Below, piece after piece: positions 21,893 through 34,009 of a DNA stretch of 64,000 nt. This DNA comes from Sciurus carolinensis. Its lineage: Eukaryota > Chordata > Mammalia > Rodentia > Sciuridae. The stretch's first letter is position 1; each line of letters starts with the position of its first letter. Made by a program: the position numbers and the translations under genes. The stretch is taken from contig NC_062213.1 in assembly GCF_902686445.1 (NCBI RefSeq), positions 42,172,741 through 42,236,740 of the forward strand. Direction: 5' to 3'. The notes beneath the pieces were generated by a model. That model was not told the DNA's origin. It did no database searches and saw only the letters and a program-made list of their open reading frames with translations.

Positions 21893-23356
21893 CCTGTTAC
21901 TTTTTTTGCCAATTCTAGTTTTGTGATCCTCTATTCCTTTGTACTCAACATTGCTTTGGATCCTTCAACTCATAACTCCTACCAGCCCAGGACAAAGTTT
22001 CTTTCCAGTGACTTCAGACTTGTTGGTCTCTGAATCTGTTCTGTTTTTTACCTCAGAACCCCTCTAGCTTTGCAAGTGCAGGCTCAGTCCCTTTGTCCTG
22101 CCCACTGCCCGATTTTGTATTATACTCCCGATGGTGCCTTTGCCACCAGGCAGGTGACCTCATGCCTGATGATTGATGATGATACTACTAGCAAACCCTT
22201 GCACTGACTCTATGGCAGACAGGTACTACCCCATTTCACCTCACAGCCCTGAGGATGATCTATGGGACTTGCTGTACTCACAACAACAGCTCCTTTGCTT
22301 CTAGACTTGGCCCTGATTGGCCTTCCAGAAATCTCATGCAGGATGGCTTCCCTACTCTGCGGGTCTGTGACTAAGTCCCATTATGCCCTCCTCCTTTGGA
22401 TGGCTAAGGATTCTTGCTGGCTAAACCTCCTGCTTAAGTCCTAAGCATGTAGTCTCCATTTCCTGGGACCTTTGCTCCACTGCCCCAACTCCCCTGCCCC
22501 CAAACCTTTACAAGTTGCCAACAATGAGGCAGAGTTATCATCCTACTTTGCTATAATAGGCACAGAGTAATAAAACAGACATGGCCTCTATTCTGGCACA
22601 GTCTGTGGTGGAGTCAGGACTATCCCAGTAAACTTATCCTTCCAGTTTTCTAAAGGCAACATTTCTGGGTTAGTTGAGTTTTATCTCATTTGCTTGGTTT
22701 CTCTGGCTATAGTAATCTGGGTACCATCCAGTCATCTCATGGCCTGGGTGAGGTGGAGAAATAAGTCCTGCCTCTCAGTTTCCAGGTTCTCACCTCCACA
22801 ACTGGAGTGTTCCATGTCAGAGAGAAACAGAAGTGGGCTGGTGGTTTGTACACCATGGGATTAGTAGGTAGGTCTTCCTGCAGCAACAGCCCTAGTCTAC
22901 AGAAGAAATGAAACTGTTCATGGAGCAGAATACAAAATTCACATTAATTTTAAGATAAAACGAGACTCAGATTTCCTACTTGCTATGGGCTTGATTCTCT
23001 GGGGTCTTTGTCATTCTTCTCCAAGGTCAGAAGTATATGATGGATCGTTTTGTGAGTCTGGCTTGGAACATATCTGAGTTAGGATACGCAAAAGGAGCTG
23101 GTGCTTATTAGATGCTCAATAAATTCTTCCCCCTTCCTTCCTTCCTTCCTTCCTTCCTTCCTTTCCTTCTTTCCTTCCTTTTGCTCTTTTTTTTTTCCAC
23201 TTTCTCAGTCTTTTATTTTCTGCCTTGGTGAAATGCTCTAATTAGAAAGGACAATTTGTCACTGGTATTTTCTAAGCCTCAGTGCATTTGGGAATTGTAT
23301 GACTGTCTGTCATAGACTTAGAATGCAGGAGTCTGCAGTGACCACAGAAGTCCTCC
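21893..23356. other. Unassigned sequence with a TTCC repeat
   Basis: Mixed-composition DNA without a recognised exon. 'acagagtaataaaacagaca' near 22561 is weakly L2-like and 'gtgcttattagatgctcaat' near 23101 is a MIR/L2 3'-end phrase. The 60-codon frame 22262-22444 is not convincing. Confidence 0.4.
23127..23181. repeat. (TTCC)n microsatellite
   Basis: About seven uninterrupted TTCC units followed by imperfect ones and a T run. It sits directly downstream of a MIR/L2-like 3' end, a common birthplace of microsatellites. Confidence 0.95.
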
Positions 23357-23470
23357 TCTTTCATGTGCTACATGAGGAAATCAGTCAAGGTCACATAGCT
23401 GGCTAGAGGCACAACCAAACAGGACCCCTGGGTTTTCTTGGCTCCTGGTCCAGAGCTTTCAGCAAAGTCA
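23357..23470 (-). repeat. MIR SINE fragment
   Basis: 'acatgaggaaatcagtcaag', 'gtcacatagctggctagagg' and 'acccctgggttttct' follow the reverse MIR order. Confidence 0.7.
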
Positions 23471-24049
23471 AGTGGACTTTCCACCGAGGCATTCACTCTC
23501 ATTTCACAACCAGGTTGTGGGATTTGCAGATTGTCTGCTGTTGATGCTGCTATAAGAACAAGATCCTGGTGATGATAGGAGGTGTCCACTCCAGATTAGC
23601 AATCGAACAGCCCTTCTGGAAAAGCCAGAGCTGGAGGTTCTTGCCAAACTGTAGCAACCAGTGCCTATGAGACCCAGGAATCCAGATCCAGCCAAAACTA
23701 GGGCCAGCTGCTGCAGGGGAAGGAACAAATTGTTCCTTCCCTGCCCATATGGGAAGCTGGGCATGTCCTGAGGCAGGCCACTATTACCACAGCTGCTTTC
23801 CTGAGAGGAAGGACATCGTGAGTGCCTTCACATTCCTGCTCCTTGTTCTCCTTGGCAACTGGCTCAGTTATTTTTCTCAGTGATTACATGGTAGATTAAT
23901 AACTACAAGCTATTTTTAAAAATTTTTATGGGCAAATGCAGATCTCTTCTTTCAGATAAACTGTTGCTACATGGATAATAGACCTAGAAGGATCCAGAAT
24001 CTATGAGTTGAACCAGATAATTTCACATTCTATCTTTTCTTCAACAAAG
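23471..24049. other. Unassigned sequence
   Basis: GC-moderate sequence with two overlapping minus-strand frames (23368-23764) of no recognisable family. No repeat called. Confidence 0.4.
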
Positions 24050-24148
24050 ATTTTTGTGAGCCACTCCAAGACAAGTTTTGTGAGAGGAGCTTAGAAGACA
24101 TGAAAGTAAGATGTTATCCCTGTCCTCAAGGACCCACCTGTGTACTGG
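24050..24148 (-). repeat. L2 fragment, left half of a split copy
   Basis: 'gatgttatccctgtcctcaa' followed by 'ggacccacctgtgtactggg' fits the reverse L2 3' region. The copy resumes at about 24593 on the other side of an MLT1 LTR. Confidence 0.65.
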
Positions 24149-24592
24149 GGGATCATTTAGTTTTATATTGCTGTTATAGCAACTTATCATAATTTAGTTC
24201 TGGAGTTCTGGAAGTCAGAGATCCAAAATAAATCTCACCAAAATCAAGGTGCTGAGCAGCTCTGATCCTGTTGTAGCCTCTAGGGAAGAACCTGTTGCAT
24301 TATCTAGCTTCTGACATGGACCCACTTGCCTTGGCTTGTGACCGCTTCCATCTTCAAAGGATGGAGCAATGACTAGTAAATTCTCCCAATGTCCTCTTTC
24401 TTCCTTCCACTTTTAAGGACCACTGTGATTATACTGGGCTCACCAAGCTAATCCAGGACAACCCCCTCATCTTTGAGTCTGATTAGGAATCCCTGATTAC
24501 CCTTTGCCATTTAACCCAACATCTTCACAAATTTTGGGAAATAGCATCTAACAACTTTGGGAGGCCATCATTCTGACCATGGTGGAGATTTA
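24149..24592 (-). mobile_element. MLT1 LTR (ERVL-MaLR)
   Basis: Reverse MLT1: 'ttctggaagtcagagatcca', 'aaatcaaggtgctgagcag', 'cttttaaggaccactgtgat', 'gggctcaccaagctaatcca', ending 'aggccatcattctgaccat'. It lies inside a reverse L2. Old, with no coding content. Confidence 0.88.
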
Positions 24593-24900
24593 GATGTACT
24601 TATAGATGGACATTAAATACTAGAATTGGTGCTATGTTGGGAGCATACAAGAGGCACCTAACTCATTTGAGGGGGGATAGTATGATAGTGGGGCAGTGGT
24701 TAGGGACATCATCCTGGAAAAGGTGACATTTTAGTTCATACTTTTGGCCTATGTAAAAGTCTGACCAAGAAAGAGGGAAAGGGTACAACAGAAGCAAGAG
24801 TTTGGCAGAATGGCAGGGGATGCAACTGTGATTGGAATATGGGACCTGGGAGTGAGAATGGTGGATAGTAAGCAAGGTTGGAAGAGTTGGGCTCTGGGAA
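24593..24900 (-). repeat. L2 fragment, right half of the split copy
   Basis: 'catcatcctggaaaaggtga' and 'cagaagcaagagtttggcag' continue the L2 in the same orientation as 24050-24148. Confidence 0.65.
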
Positions 24901-25344
24901 AGTTCAGCAGGAAACAGATGGCATTCTCAAAGAGGGAAGTAGAAAAGTCCTTTTACAAAGTGTAGAATTTGTAATATTTGAGGACCGGTAAATCACCAGG
25001 ACTTGCAACAATCAGAAGTGTCATCATCCCTAGGCCTCTGGTCAGTGGGAAGGAAAAGTCACTGAAAGGTAGTGGAAGTTTCAACTACAGGAGGGTACCA
25101 CCTGTTAGGAGCCATGGTGTTCAATAAAACAAAGCCAAAAAGACACCGTGGCCAAACCAGCTCAGCAGGGAACAAGCCAGAGGAACGCAATCTCTAACTT
25201 AGAGGTGGGTCTTCCCACTTTTCAATCTTCAAATCTTGCCTTCCATTGGAAAACCCAATGAGAAGCCATAGAGTAGATGAGCCTGGTGGATATAATCTCT
25301 GGAACTTAGCCCTCTGTGACTCAGAAGAGAAGAGATATGGATGG
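24901..25344. repeat. Ancient interspersed repeat, family not assigned
   Basis: 'gaggaccggtaaatcaccag', 'caccacctgttaggagccat' and 'cttccattggaaaacccaat' are phrases I associate with an old, high-copy mammalian repeat of LTR type. It lies between two L2 pieces (ending 24900, starting 25345), so it probably inserted into the L2. Confidence 0.5.
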
Positions 25345-25465
25345 ACAATGGCAAGGACCAAACTAGAGGACCCTGTATGTTCCCTGTAGGCTGTGAATGA
25401 AGTATCTGGATTTTATATTGAAGACCTAAGAGAGTCCCAGAAGTACTTTAAGCAGGTCAACCAAT
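25345..25465 (-). repeat. L2 fragment
   Basis: 'ctggattttatattgaagac' and 'ctttaagcaggtcaacca' are reverse L2 phrases further inward than 24593-24900. With the two preceding pieces this makes one L2 interrupted twice. Confidence 0.65.
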
Positions 25466-25889
25466 GGTTCTAAATTTTTCTGTAAGTCTATTTACCACTT
25501 CATTACTCATATCTACTTTATCCCATAGGGTGAAGATTTTATCTGTCCTCTGTCTCATCCCTTATCCCATCTCTGACAGCCTTGACAAGCTGATGTTAGG
25601 TGCTCTTTGCCAGCTAGGGTGTTAAAGGCCTAATAATATGCCTTGTTGTGCTACCCCTTTCAGGTCACGTTTTGATTCACTAGGACCCTTAAATGCCTGG
25701 ATTAGTTAACTCTTTCCATAATCAGATTGTGGGAACACTTCCAAATGGGCTTTGAATGGGACACATTTATTTAGCTGAGAAGTGTGTAGGTTGATGATAT
25801 AAGCTGGAAACTTTTTGGTCTCAAGTGGGCTTACTCACATATCTGAGAGTCATCAAATCTTTTGGCTTCTGGGAACTAGCCCACGGTCA

Positions 25890-26165
25890 AGTGATATTTG
25901 ATGAAACTCTTCTTCCGCTGTGTCTCCCATTTCTGCAGTGGGTTGACCCAGGCTTGTTTTTGGCACAATGGCTGAGGGGCAAGGGCAGAAAAGAAATGGG
26001 ATGTCTAGGCTTTCTCTAAGCCTCTCTGTGTGTCACAGCTATCAACATCCTATAGGTCAAAGTGAGTCAGGTGAGTAAATAGACTCTACTTCTTGATGAG
26101 AAGAACTGCAAAGTCACAAGGCAAAGGACACATGGTTAGAGGAGCTGATAAAGAACTGGCAGCAT
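25890..26165 (-). mobile_element. MLT1-like LTR fragment
   Basis: 'aatagactctacttcttgat' and 'gagaagaactgcaaagtcac', then 'aaggacacatgg', match the end of the LTR family also at 11630-12100. The left boundary is approximate. Confidence 0.55.
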
Positions 26166-26670
26166 GAATGCAATCAGTCAACCCATTATTGCTAGGTGCC
26201 TTATCCCAGGCAATGAAGATTTGTTATCTATCAAATTATTTGCTTACTGTGAGATTTTCCCACTGAAACATAAGCCCTGTGAGAACACAGCTGCACCTCC
26301 AGTGATCTAACAAAATATGTACTCTGTAAATTTTTCATTGAAGCCTTCAGTGAATGCTCCTGGGTTCACAGTGAAGACTTATTTGGAGAATGGTCTTTAT
26401 GGACCTATCCTAGTAGGCAGACAATTGATCCCCAAAAATAAATGAGTTGCAGATGTGGTTTCCTTCTGCCTGTGTAGGCCTCTGTATCAATGTCTCATTT
26501 CCCTCTTCCAGGTTTGATCAACTTGATGCCCTGAAGGCATATAGTACAAGGAGAAGATGAAGCCCTCCCTCCATTGGGATCATCTCACCTCATCATTGCT
26601 CTAGGACTAGGAAGTTGGCTTAGTGGCATAGGTCAAATAGATAAAGTATTGCCCTGGAGGGATGAAACCT

Positions 26671-27010
26671 CCTATGGTGGCTGTATTGTCCCCTCAAATT
26701 CATAGTCAAATCCTAAACCCTAGTACTTCAGAATGTAACTGTGTTTGGTGACAGTCTTCAAAGGAGTGACATTAAATGAGATAATAAGAGTGGGTTTTAA
26801 TCTAATACAACTGCTGTCCTTATAAGAAAAGATCAGGACCCAGACATACACAGAGGGAAGACCAGGTGGAAGACAGAGAAAAGCCAAGGAGAGAGGCCAC
26901 CATGGCATCTTGATCTTGGACTTCTAGCCTCCAGACTGAGAAAATAAATTTCTGGTGTTTAATTCATCCAGTCTGTGGTACTTTATTATTGCAGCCCTAG
27001 AAAACTAATG
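26671..27010 (+). mobile_element. ERVL-MaLR LTR, old
   Basis: Plus-oriented LTR of MaLR plan: 'tggctgtattgtcccctcaa' at the start, 'tgtccttataagaaaagatc', 'cttctagcctccagactgag', the polyadenylation signal in 'aaaataaatttctgg', and the end 'gccctagaaaactaatg'. Diverged from the younger 40-46 kb LTRs. Confidence 0.8.
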
Positions 27011-28407
27011 TGCTCTCTTTGTTAAAAAAGAACAGTTAGAGGGAGACTTGCTGGGAGGGGATCCCCAAACCCCACTTCCAGGGTGAATCTGAGGGTGACT
27101 GCAAGTTGACTGCTGCTGGAAGACGCTCCAAGAGGGGCATGCAAGAGGGGGAAAGCTCAGGGGACCCCTTCAGAGTGGTGGGTGAAGGTTGAAGACAGAT
27201 GGCGCTGGGGTCCTTTCATGTGGCCTTCCTGGGGCTTTGCAAGCTGTTGGAACTTGTTCCTTGTAGGCTGATGCTAAATTCCATTCATTAGCAAGTTTCC
27301 CAGTGGCCTAACTTTATGGGTTCCTCAGGAGTTCCCCTCTTGCTTTTTAGGCCTCCAGTCATCTAAAATGTGGTGTCTTCAGCAAATTTACCCACCTCAT
27401 TATGTGTGATCCCTCTTTTAGGCCATTTAGCTCTTCTCCCAGCTCCTAATAAATAAATACTGATTCTAAGACCAAAACCCAAGAGGCCATACATTTAATT
27501 GCTCTCCATGCTGAGAAAAAATCATTTATTAGCACTGTGCAAAGCGCTGTGTTTGAAAACTCCAAACCACATGAAACGCCACAAGTTCTGAGCCAGAGCC
27601 TAACGGAAAAACAGCCAAGTTTCGTCTGAACTTTGTTAGGCCTCATGACCTTTCACAAAACCTCAAAGCAAACATCTTTCAGCCCCTGGATAGGCTCAAA
27701 CTCTGAGTTGAGTGCTGTCGTTTGTTTGGTTTTGCAGCAGCTGCTTATATCACAAATCCCCACTTCTGGTCTTAAAAAAAATAAAAGCCACGAGATGGCT
27801 TCAACCCAGGGTGATGTTCTGTTTTATTTTTGTTTTGTAACATGTCCATTAATTGTGAAACTCAAGACTCCTTTGGAAAGCTAGTGCTACAGAACAAGTG
27901 TGAATTTAGAATTGCCAGGCAAGCTAGGAACAAGAGATGGAATTGGAATTCAGTGAGTGACCAATGGTAGGGAATCTGATTGCACTAAGGAGAGGAGGAG
28001 GAGATGAGTGTAGGAATAGGGAGGTCAAGAGAGAATAGTTTTGTCTTGTTTGAAAGAAGAAAGGTTTGGGGATGAGGCACTGTCCGGACACAGTGGGGTT
28101 TTGGTAAGAGTTTGACTGACCTCTTCAACTCATGGAACCTATAGTGTCCTCAATTTGGAGATCCCTAAGAGGGACCCCACAGCCATTTCTGTATCACGCG
28201 TGTCTACGGGGCCTGGCAGAGCTGCAATGGCTTGACAGTGAATGTGCTGATGAGACAGAGGCCAGCCAGCAACTCATCTTGTTATGACTGACCCGAGAAA
28301 GAGCAGGGATGTGGCCGAGAGGGAGGGTTTGTATGTTTGAATCAGACATGGCCACAGGGTTGGGGCAGGTGTCTGGGGTAGAGTCAGACTCAAGAGTGGG
28401 TCACAGA
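27011..28407. other. Unassigned, GC-moderate sequence
   Basis: No exon or named repeat. 27446-27884 has opposing frames of 66 and 83 codons without recognisable content. Around 27110-27240 the DNA is relatively G-rich. Confidence 0.4.
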
Positions 28408-28915
28408 AATTCATTCATTCAGGTTAAACATACTACTTGGGCATTATGGTGATAGTGCAGGCAAACAGAGATGACAGCAACAAAAATACCATGGGGCCTT
28501 TGTGACAGAGCCATTTTAGCGGGCAGCTCAGGTTAGCTTGGTAGCAGCCGGTTGCTCTAAGCATGAAGCTGGAGTTGGGGGGAGGATTTCATGTTTAAAG
28601 TGAGTTTGAGGTAGGAGAGGATGCTGTGGGGGTGGTGCCGGAAGAGCAGGCTCAAGAGTGGACACATCTGGGTTTCAAGGTGAGAACTGAGACTCCAAAT
28701 CTGGTAAGCCGACGCTGACTCTTCTACGAGTTAGACCAGAACTAGTTAATGCCCTCCTCTTTTCCTGTAATTCCCTCCCCAGCCCTCCTCTGCTGCACAT
28801 GTGGCAGGAAAAGGTTTGGGGGGGTGGGGCTGTGGAAGGAAATGAGGTCATAGGAGGGGATTTAGATCATGTGGGGCCTTGTAAGCCATTGCGAGAACTT
28901 TCGAGGTAAGAGGGA
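28408..28915 (-). repeat. L2 LINE, degraded
   Basis: Begins 'attcattcattcagg', the reverse of the L2 3' terminal repeat, and ends with 'gatcatgtggggccttgtaa', a reverse L2 ORF phrase. The middle is too diverged to align by eye. Confidence 0.55.
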
Positions 28916-29024
28916 CTCCAACAATTTAACTCACCATCTGCTCTTCTCTGCTTTAATGTCTCAGGTCCTAGGCAAACTCAAGCAGATCCTCAAGACAGGA
29001 TTTGACATCTTTTTCTTTCGGAGT

Positions 29025-29262
29025 TTTAAAAAAAATTTGTTCCTTTTAGATATACTTGACAGGACAGTGTGTTTTGACATATAATACATACACGGAGTAT
29101 AGCTTATTCTAATTAGGATCCCACTCTTGGGGTTGTCCAGGATGGGGAGTTTCATTGGTGGTGTATTCATATGTGAACATAGGAAAGTTATGTCTGATTC
29201 ATTCTACTATCCTTCTTATTCTTATTCTCTCTCCCTTCCCCTCATTCCTCTTTGCATAATCC
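29025..29262 (-). mobile_element. Short L1 3' UTR insertion
   Basis: A near twin of the 5548-5762 copy: 'gacaggacagtgtgttttga', 'taattaggatcccactcttg', 'aggaaagttatgtctgattc', then CT-rich sequence. About 240 bp, 5'-truncated, 3' end on the left. Confidence 0.85.
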
Positions 29263-30564
29263 AGTGAATTTCTACTTCAGGTGTTGTGTGAACCAAATTC
29301 TAATTAATTGCATCAGTAACATCTTTGTAGATATTGATCTTATTCTCAATAGCAACTCTTTGTATCTGGTAATATTAATTGTTATATAATTTTATATCAG
29401 TTCCAAAAGAAAGGAAAAAGAGAATCAATAACATTTTGACCTTGCTGTTTTGACCCACTGTTTTAGATTTCCACATTGATTCCATAGATATTTTACCTTG
29501 CATTTATAAATACAAATATTTTAATTAAGAATTCCCTCAAAATTGATGAATTTTGATTGGAAAAGCTTTGTAAGGATCAATCTTTGTTAATTCAATTCTT
29601 TGATAATATTTTCATAAAAGTTAAACCATTTTTATTTTAGTTTTAATAAAAGGATTATTATTAATGTTAATTCTTATCAGAATCAATTCTTATCTGGTGG
29701 GATTTACTTTTTTTGCCTTAACTTTTACCTAGTCATATATTTTGTGATTATGAGTTTTCTTTTGCAGAAATTATTTCTACCATGTTTGTTTCTCAGGTCA
29801 GATTAATGTTTATTCCATTCTCTTTCAGCTAATAAGCATTTTAAATCATGGGCAATTTTAGAAACGGTAGATATTGTTAAAAAATTATTTCTACAAAATC
29901 CGTTTCCCACTTCTAATTCTTTGGATTTTCATTCATAACAAATTTTTACAGTTTTAATCAGTGCTAGTTTTATTCTGTGTGGATTATTGCTTCTAGTAAT
30001 ATTCAGTAAGAATTAGATAAAGGGCTGCTAGTTAGTAAGTTTTTATTGGAGTATCTGGCAAAAAGTGAAGTCATAGGAACCAAATGCAGGACAGATCCTA
30101 AACACTGGGGTCAAATGCCCTGCATATGGCTCTCCCTGCCTCTCACTGATCCATCTTGATACCCAAGCCCAGGAACCTTTGGTTTGCAACTAGTGAAGAT
30201 TCCTTGTTAGCTCTTTGACACAAGGACCAATTCCACCAATAGGTACTGGAAGAAGTGGAGGGACTGGGAAGAAAAGGGTCTAAGAAACAAATCACTGCTT
30301 GCTTTTGATAAAATTCAGAACAAAGCAAACATTTGCATATCCCATTGACAATAAATTTTGGCCCAAGATTATTGTTCCCAGGTTACAGAGTTACTGGATT
30401 TGAATCTTTTTATTTGATTCAACACAAAACTTTATGAGAACCATGTGAAGTTAACAGAGAAGAAAAAAAAAATTGTCTTGAGCCCTTCAGAAGTCTAAAA
30501 TTTGCAGAGTCAGAGTACAGGGAAGAAGAAGGATGTAACTATGGAGTACAGACACTGTGCATTA
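29263..30564. other. Unassigned AT-rich sequence
   Basis: 29280-30000 is AT-rich with possible very old LINE material. 30010-30380 includes 'aagtttttattggagtatct' and a 61-codon minus-strand frame but no family I can name. Confidence 0.4.
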
Positions 30565-30785
30565 TATTGAAAAGAACAGGACTGTGGGGACAGCAGATCT
30601 AGTTTCCAGTCCTGGAGTGTTTTCTTTCTAGTTTGGTGAATATAAGATCATTTACTTGGATTCTTTGAGTATCAGTTACCTGTTCTACAAAACTCTCAAT
30701 ACCTCTTAGTGTGGCTGGGAAGTTTAAGAAGCATACAAACGCTGTGGCTCATGTGGAGGGCAAAACAATTGGCAGTTATTACTGA
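30565..30785 (+). repeat. MIR SINE
   Basis: Plus MIR with 'gaacaggactgtggggacag', 'cagatctagtttccagtcct', 'agtatcagttacctgttcta' and 'ggctgggaagtttaagaagc' in the head-to-tail order. Confidence 0.7.
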
Positions 30786-30924
30786 GTAGTGGTCATGAAC
30801 TAGGGAAATTAACCACTTCCTTTGCAGAAGAAAGCTTTCTCTTCCCTCTTCTCCCCACCCTGCTTCTTCTAACACTTCATTTTTTCTTTCCTTTGGATGG
30901 TCATACCAGGGTAAGGACTGGAAA

Positions 30925-31449
30925 AAATCAACCTTATGATTTATGGAGAAGTTTGGGTCACATGGGATCAGTTGACCTAGAGACTGACTTCATCCATAGG
31001 GACGATGAGCCAATCATGCCTATGTATTGAAACCTCAATAAAATGCTAGACACAGAAACTCAGGCAAGGTTGACAAAACTGTGTGTGTCGTGACACATTG
31101 ATCTGGAAGGGTGATGCATGTGAACAATGGAAGCTTCATGTCATGCTCTGCCCTCTGTGTCTCTTCCTTTGGAGGACTTCAGTGTGTTTTTTCCCTATAG
31201 TAAATGTGACCGTGAATATAATAGGCTCCACTGAGTTTGTGAGTCTTCTAGAGCTTTAATGAAACTCAGGGAGATGTGGGAGAAATCCTTGAACTTAGTT
31301 AATATCAGAGTATGGAAAGCATTGTGGCCTCTTCCCTCTAATTTTGCTTTGGGTCCTAATTTGTTGCCTTTGAGGTCAGAAGTCTTAGGCAGCATTGGCA
31401 CTGGAGGAGTGACCTTATCCTCTCAGTGTGGCCAACTTCAGATACCATC
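30925..31449 (+). mobile_element. Old ERV LTR (probably class I)
   Basis: 'gatgagccaatcatgcctat' followed by 'gaaacctcaataaaatgcta' and 'gcatgtgaacaatggaagct', with 'ctgagtttgtgag' further down, is the layout of an ERV1-type LTR. It has a CCAAT-like box and an AATAAA-bearing region. It is interrupted at 31450-31965 by an L1. Subfamily not assigned. Confidence 0.5.
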
Positions 31450-31965
31450 TCTGCTATTTCTTTTTTAGTTTTTGATTCATTGTACACAAATGGGGTACAA
31501 CTTTCATTTCTCTAGTTGTACACAAAGTAGAGTCACACCATTTGTATAATCCTACATGTACATAGAGTTATGATTTTTTGTCTCATTCTATTGTCTTTCC
31601 TTCCCCCTGTCCCCTCCTCACCTCTCATTTCCCTCTACACAATACATTCTTCCTCCATTCTTCCCTTACCCCTCCCCCCGTTATGTATCATCATCCACTT
31701 ATCAGAGAAATCATTCAGCATTTGTTTTTTTGGGATTGGCTTATTTCATTTAGCATGATTCTACAACTCTGTCCATTTACCTGCATATGCATAATGTTAT
31801 TCTTCTTTATGACCAAATAATATTCCATTGTGTATATATACTACAGTTTCTTTATCCATTTAATCTACTGAAGGGCATCTAAGTTGGTTCCACAATCTAG
31901 CTACTGTGAATTGAGCTGCTATAAACATTGATGTGGTCGTGTCACTGTAGAATCTGCTATTTCTT
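31450..31965 (-). mobile_element. 5'-truncated L1 with perfect 13 bp TSD
   Basis: The L1 3' UTR plus the last codons of ORF2 on the minus strand (31463-31952), flanked by identical 'tctgctatttctt' at 31450-31462 and 31953-31965. A T-rich tail abuts the left TSD as expected. The sequence aligns with 13311-13800, so it is the same family. The perfect TSD argues for a comparatively recent insertion. Confidence 0.95.
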
Positions 31966-32757
31966 ACGTCTCCCTCAAAATTCTAGAAACTGTCTTCTTT
32001 ATCATCTTTGGTGATATCTGGAATAGGAGAGAGAAAAGAAACAATTCTTGGGTACTTATTTGTTTTGAGCTGTAAGTGAAATGCACTGGAAATGATGTAG
32101 TTTACAGCCCTCCACGAAGCATAAAGAAAAGTTTATTCCTATTATTTATATGGCTAATCTTCTCAATAAATGCTCATATATGTGGCTCTAACCATCAGCC
32201 ATTGTTCTAGAATATGTGCATTAATTTATTTGCTCTTGACCGACTTTCCCACTGTGAAAATAAGGACTTAACTTTTTGTCACAAGAAAATATGACCTTAG
32301 ACACACATGGTACACACATGCAGAGATTACGTTCCCTGGTTCTCCCAATGTGTTTACATTTGACTTTGTGTTAGAAAAGTAATAAGTGATTACATTATTA
32401 CAACCATTATTAAAGCCATTCATAGGAGGGTCATGCTGTATGGTAAGGACACTCATCCTTAGTTGCCTAATATTTTGTTTTCCTTGAATCCAAAATCACC
32501 TTCTTTATTCATTTGTTTTTGTTTAGTTGTTATGTTTACTCCATCCCACAGTTTTCTCGAAGAATATAAATCTCTTCCCAGGATGTATAAACATATAAGG
32601 TATTTTGTGAGTTTCATTTTGAGGAAGGACTTGCACTTCTGGGAGCTTTTGGATATGCTCTAAAATGAACTGGCTGGTCTCTAGGTCACTACATAGCTAT
32701 TGTCTTGGTGTGTGCTCTTCATTCTCTTAAGTACAGTGACGAACTGCTTAATGACAG
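31966..32757. other. Unassigned sequence
   Basis: The first part may belong to the LTR cut by the L1. The rest shows no recognised repeat, and short frames at 32268-32663 have no known content. Confidence 0.4.
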
Positions 32758-33137
32758 TGTTATGGTTTAGATCTCAAAGGTACCCTAAAGCATCTTGTGT
32801 TAAATGCTTGCTCCCCCAGCTAATGGCGCCACTGGGAAGTGGTGGAACCTTTAGGAGGTAGGGCTTAGTGGCAGGAAGTTAAGTCAATGGAGGAAATGCA
32901 CTTGAAGGGGATATGGGGTACTAGCCCCTTTTTGCTCCCCAGGTGTCATGAGGTGAACAGTTTCCTCCACCACATGCTTCTGCCATAATGTACTGTCTTG
33001 ACACAGGCCCTAAGCAACAGGGCCAAGCAGCCATAAACTGAAGGAAACCTCTGAAACCACGAGCCAAAATAAACCTTTCCTCTTTTCAAGTAGATTATCT
33101 CGGGTAGTTTGTCTGAGCAATGGAAGGTTGAATAACA
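32758..33137 (+). mobile_element. Solo LTR, ERVL-MaLR
   Basis: Starts TGTTATGGTTTAG and ends AATAACA. It has 'gggaagtggtggaaccttta', 'ccaggtgtcatgaggtgaac', 'ctctgaaaccacgagccaaa' and 'aataaacctttcctc' (polyadenylation signal). It is closest to the 45736-46061 LTR ('gggaagtggtgggacctttg'). No clear TSD. Confidence 0.85.
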
Positions 33138-33375
33138 GATGATGAGATAAGTTCTGAGAAATGAGTTAGATGATTTCATCATTACTGTGGGAACTTAGAC
33201 AAACTAAGCATGAGTGTACTTACATGCACTAAGATGGCTGTGACAGATGTCAAAGGATGATAAAATCTTAGGGAATCATCATTATGCAGTCCCTGTTGTG
33301 TGGATCTCATTCCTGGACCCCTTGTCTTTCTCTTTCTTTTTAATTACTCCCTCAGTTTAGAAGAGCATTTCATCA

Positions 33376-33860
33376 GTCAGGGTCTAGTCAAGAGGCACTC
33401 ATCACTAATTCACAGAGAGGATTTCATATAGTAAATTATGAAGTGCACTGAAAGACAAAATCTGAGTGTCATAGGGGTAGTAACTGTAGGAAATAGGGAC
33501 TATTGATAGGAAAACAAATGAACAATTGGGAGAGCTCAGAAAGGGCTCCCTCCAAAGCTGGGATTCAAGCCTATGGGCATAGAAGCATTGCTGAGCTGGG
33601 ATCGGTGTCTCAGGAGCACTGAGGAGAGATACTGCTGGGGCTTGTGTCTTGGAGGAGCAGGCACCAGCTAGTGCTGTTACCAGGGCAGTTATAAGAATTG
33701 CCAACTTGTGTCACCAGGGTGAAGAACAATTCTTGGGTTGACACTGACAGAAACAGCAAGCAAATAGCAAGGAGCATGTCCCTTCTTCCTCCTCCAGCCT
33801 TGGAGTCTTTCTCTCTTGCTGGTGCCACCTGTTGGCAGAAGTGAACACGCAGTCTGCTGA
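33376..33860. repeat. Ancient LTR-like repeat, family not assigned
   Basis: The head 'cagtcagggtctagtcaaga' with 'cagagaggatttcatatag' resembles the start of an old mammalian LTR-like repeat read in reverse. 33610-33850 ('ctggtgccacctgttggcag') is consistent. The 99- and 72-codon minus-strand frames fall inside it. Confidence 0.45.
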
Positions 33861-34009
33861 GAAAGCAGAAATACGGTCTACACTGTAGAGTGTTGCACCA
33901 GCATCACAAAGAGGAAGAGAGCAGGCGGGGAGGGCGTCTAAACCTGAAAGACTCTAACTTAGTAAATTTCACGAAGGGTTATATTTGCCAATAGCTTCCT
34001 GAGAAGTAT

